DNA from: Galerina marginata
Taxonomy: Eukaryota > Basidiomycota > Agaricomycetes > Agaricales > Galerinaceae
DNA length: 64,000 bases
Direction: 5' to 3'
Assembly (NCBI GenBank): GCA_023014335.1
Contig: JAECYW010000024.1
Coordinates: 682,001-746,000, forward strand
Positions 60,946-64,000 of the stretch are shown piece after piece (the first letter of the stretch is position 1; the number at the start of each line of letters is the position of its first letter). Position numbers and translations under genes: made by a program. Below the pieces are notes generated by a model that made no database searches, was not told where the DNA came from, and worked only from the letters and a program-made list of their open reading frames with translations.

Positions 60946-62100
60946 TGAAAGTGAAAGCCCGAATATGTTCTATATAAGAGATATTGCTATGGTGAGCAGG
61001 TATGATGTGGATGAAGGGAAACTTACTCGATGCTGTCGTGGAGTTGGTAACTCTGAGGGAGAAGGAATGCTGCGCTGCGGGGAGACCAAACAGAAAGTAA
61101 TCTGCAGCTCTGAAACATCTTTGCTGACCAATGTGCTTCTCCTTGATCGAGTTCCATGCAGCTGGAAGGATGTTTCCCGGGATATATGGAAGAATTGGAT
61201 AACGCCAGATGGGGAGAAAAAAAAATTTAATAAATTGATGCCGCCAATTGCGCTGGCCCGGAAGCTTGTCAAATTCTACCGGGATGGAGGAGGATCCGTC
61301 CACGCGCCCACAAGAGCTATTGCGATAAACGTGGAATTCGTGGGTCCTTGCTTCAACTACTTACGGCTACGTTGCGGCCAATGTTTTAGTTATAGATAGG
61401 TGATAACGATATGTGGTTGTGAAGGTCGCCCCAGGTACCCCATACGCCCCAAATCGTCTTAGAATATCTAGTGAACATTCGCGTTAGCTGGCCACACCCA
61501 GCAGCAGCGATGAGGTGGCCGATGGCAAGATGAATATCAAGGTCCAAAAGAGCGAGTAGGGGCCAAACTTGAATTACGTAGGATGGCATGGCACTGAAAG
61601 CATCGCAATGATCATGGAAGGGCAAATCCGAGGTCAGGCAATGTCGGCCGGTGGGGCGAACAAGGTTGCAGAAGCTGTCGTAGAGGTTGGTACTTTGGCT
61701 TTTAGTATTGGGTCGAACGACCACTGGCAAGGTAGGTGGAGGAGAGTAACCCTAAGGTCCCTAACGTTGTCATTCGGAGGAGTGACGGGATGGGAGGAGG
61801 TGCGCAAAAAGGGGACATTGACGGATGGCGGGCGGAAATAGCGGTCTAAATACGACGATCGTCATGGACATAGATGCAGATTCCAGAAAGATGCCGGTGC
61901 CTTGCGTCGGTGCTGGCGTGTACGAGTTGGTACGAGGATGCGTGCTGAACTTGGGGCAGTCGACGGATATTGGGGTGTCGGACGTTACGAAATGGGCGAA
62001 TTGGACATTCGTTAGGCGGGTTGACTGGAGTCGATGACAGGAGGGTGAAAAACGTGTCGAAGTTGACCTGCTTCAACTGGTATCATCTGTGGACAACGGC
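60946..62100. other. No gene recognised
   Basis: Upstream flank of the S33 gene. Short frames exist on both strands (for example 61386-61730 minus, 61569-61841 plus) without motif or splice support. Confidence 0.4.
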
Positions 62101-62505
62101 CTAGGTTGCCAATGCGAGAGACGCAGAGATAAGGGGCAGAACATTCCGTGAGTTTCCTGCCAACAGTCTCAACCGGGCGCTCCGCTCGGCACTAGCTTGA
62201 CCTAAAACGCCAGCATGGCGTATTCGAGTACGAGTCAATCCGCCCATAATCCGTCTAGCTTGTACTGCTTTCTTCGCTGCCGTCTCTCTGGCAACGAAAC
62301 CTGAAAGGAGGGGATACGTCGCCAACTTTATCTGCCGCCTGGAAGGAAATGTAGGCAACTTCAGGACAGCAGGAACTCGTTCCATGATTCGTGGCGTTAT
62401 TTCCGAGTCTGGATAGGGGAAGATTCGTCGAAGTGGGCCAGATACAAATGAATCCAATTTAGTTGCAAATGATGCACCGACACCATTCGCATTCCTGCAG
62501 GAGAG
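62101..62505 (-). other. Exon-like segment, hypothetical
   Basis: On the minus strand a good acceptor (TCTCCTGCAG at about 62495-62504) opens a frame of about 130 codons down to a stop at 62101. It includes FVSGPLRRIFPYPDSE, a basic stretch (AAKKAVQARRIMGG) and a Leu/Ala-rich end. It begins with a Met at 62457 or is an internal exon. The family is not recognised. Confidence 0.3.
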
Positions 62506-62707
62506 AAGTCGCTGGCTTGCGAAAGAAGTGTACGCCGACTGGCAGGCTATGTTGAAGTTCGAAACTCGGACGGGCAGTGGTCAATGGAGAGCACACGTCG
62601 TAAGGAAAGGGCAGTTGGACGGAACTATAGAAAGCCAATGTAGGTTCGTTTCGTACTCTTGAAGAGGAGAGAAGAACAGATCAACTTACCCAGACGCCTG
62701 CTCCAAC

Positions 62708-62990
62708 TTAAGCCCGAAAATATCGAGACTCCCGATGAATCAAGAGGTCAAGAGCTATGCATAGTTTGAACACGGAAAACACTGGACCCAGGAAGGTGAC
62801 TAATGCAAACTATGCGAAAAGAGTAGGTCAGTTAAGCGTATCATTGGATAGTGGGAAATAAGCGCGTTTCTTACCAGCTAGATGAGGCTGAAGTGCTTTG
62901 TAGTCGTGGAAGACGGTCGGTAACGCGACGGAATGCTCAAGGCATCGAACAGTCCAGATAAGAGGGTGATGGGATTCAAGGAATTGCAGC
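62708..62990 (-). other. Two exon-like segments, hypothetical C-terminus
   Basis: Minus-strand segments about 62875-62988 and 62708-62800, separated by a GTAAG..AG intron at 62801-62874, read in one frame. The first includes FLESHHPLIWTVRCLEHSVA, then TVFHDYKALQPHLA. After the intron comes a hydrophobic VTFLGPVFSVFKLCIALDLL, then a stop. This looks like the C-terminal end of a membrane-associated protein whose 5' part may lie toward 63998. The family is not recognised. Confidence 0.35.
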
Positions 62991-63548
62991 CAATGTGACT
63001 GGCGTTGAGGGTAGAACGGGTAAAAGAAAAAGTAGAAAGCAAAGTGGACAGTGGGTCTGCCGAAGCGCCGCTCTAAATTTACACCTCCCTATTGGCTGGA
63101 TCAATGACCGGTCTGATCGCTCAGTATTGCCGAAATCCGGTTTCCACAACCAGAACGATAACATTAATCTCTCATCGATTTCCACCTTGATCCTACATTT
63201 CCGCCTGTCAGGTCATCCTGCTGCACCATTAACGGCAGTTTAAATGCTTTCCTCTTCCGAGTCATGCAGTTGCATTTCTTTGTCACCGTCTTCCAAGCTG
63301 GTTTCTGTTTTACTTCTTACATTTTCCGTATGCGCATGCCTGTTCGGTAGACCACCCACGCAGGAATCTAGGAAGAAAGTAATCTCGCAAGGGTGTTCAG
63401 AGAAACGTGGACCCCCTACCACGATTCTGATTCCTTACGATCACCCCTTTCTATCCACTGTTCCTGCGTAGAGGGTTGGAGGTCTTGCGCCGTGTTTCTG
63501 CTCTTGTCATCTTCCAGCTTTTTTCTTGAGATAAATAAACTTACCTTC

Positions 63549-63998
63549 CTACTGGCTAGATTTCCGATGCTCGAGCTCATAATACCACTCCACAAGGGCT
63601 GCTTGACTGCCCTTCCGAATAACCACCTCGGCAAAACCTGCTCCGACGCACGCCAATGGTTTCGAAAGCGGTGACCAGGGGGGTATGTCTCTCTGCATAG
63701 TTACACCTGCTGGCACTAAGCGAGCAATCTCCCTTTGTAGTCTAAGAACTCTATCGCCTGGGCGTGCGACCTTCGTTTCTCGGTATTCTTCTGACTTCAT
63801 GAGCTTTGACTCTCTGTAGCTAATATTCAATTTTCCGCAGGAGGATGAATCCCCGCAATCAAACCCACCAACCAGCCTCCGCAAAACTGACCAATCAATA
63901 TAAATTACTTCTTCAAGAATCCTCATCGAAATAGCGGGTATCAGGTGAGCAAGCAAACTCGCAGCAGTTCTGAACCTATCCTCCATCTCATAATACAC
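63549..63998 (-). other. Open frame at the right edge, possible upstream exons of a minus-strand gene
   Basis: A frame of 149 codons starts at the window edge and contains KVARPGDRVLRLQREIARLV and a charged stretch. A GTAAG donor on the minus strand sits just inside its 3' end, near 63552. It may belong with the segments at 62708-62990, but I could not close the frame between them. No domain is recognised. Confidence 0.3.
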
Positions 63999-64000
63999 CT

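Noticed and set aside
63244..63471. Plus-strand 75-codon frame with a hydrophobic N-terminus
   Set aside because: Looks signal-like but stands alone, overlaps equally plausible minus-strand frames and has no homologue I recognise.

Overview
The window looks like nuclear DNA of a filamentous basidiomycete, most likely an agaricomycete. Genes are split by many 43-75 nt GT-AG introns. There are four secreted GH7 cellobiohydrolases, three with a C-terminal fungal CBM1, plus a recyclin-type F-box/Sec10 protein and a Urc4-type uracil catabolism protein. I saw no rRNA, tRNA, CRISPR array or intact transposon.

Positions 1 to 28661 are a tandem array of one 10.96-kb unit: copy 1 is 1-10965, copy 2 is 10966-21929, and a partial copy 3 is 21930-28661. 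The array continues off the left edge. By reading, the copies are identical except for one base in a T-run near 1126. Offsets from copy 1 are +10965 (before about 1130) or +10964 (after it) for copy 2, and +21929 for copy 3. In order, a unit holds degenerate repeats (1-2800), a region that looks like a spliced non-coding transcript with 12 short introns (2743-5450), a recyclin gene (from 5528), and a tail (7806-10965) with a minus-strand exon-like repeat array, a hairpin and a plus-strand spliced-looking transcript that runs into the next unit. In copies 1 and 2 the recyclin gene is cut off in intron 5 and would give 668 residues. Only the last copy (27457-30774) is complete: 917 residues with a C-terminal CaaX box. 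Sequence identity breaks abruptly inside exon 3 of that gene (28662), which fits unequal crossing-over between two diverged paralogues.

From 30.8 to 41 kb is an ordinary gene region: a SET-domain protein (+), a secreted amidase-signature enzyme (-), a secreted histidine-phosphatase-like protein lacking the canonical catalytic His (-), a weak hypothetical gene with tandem MluI-type boxes upstream (+), and a Urc4-like protein (+).

From 43.7 to 59.4 kb is a cluster of four GH7 genes, all on the plus strand. Genes 1, 3 and 4 share a promoter block, signal peptide, intron positions, linker and CBM1. Gene 2 has no linker, CBM1 or second intron. Genes 3 and 4 lie in a diverged duplication of about 6.2 kb. 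Together they would act on the reducing ends of crystalline cellulose. The right end carries an S33 proline-iminopeptidase-like alpha/beta hydrolase (-) and unresolved exon-like pieces on the minus strand. All gene models with introns were checked by hand for splice consensus and reading-frame closure, but not by transcript data or database search.
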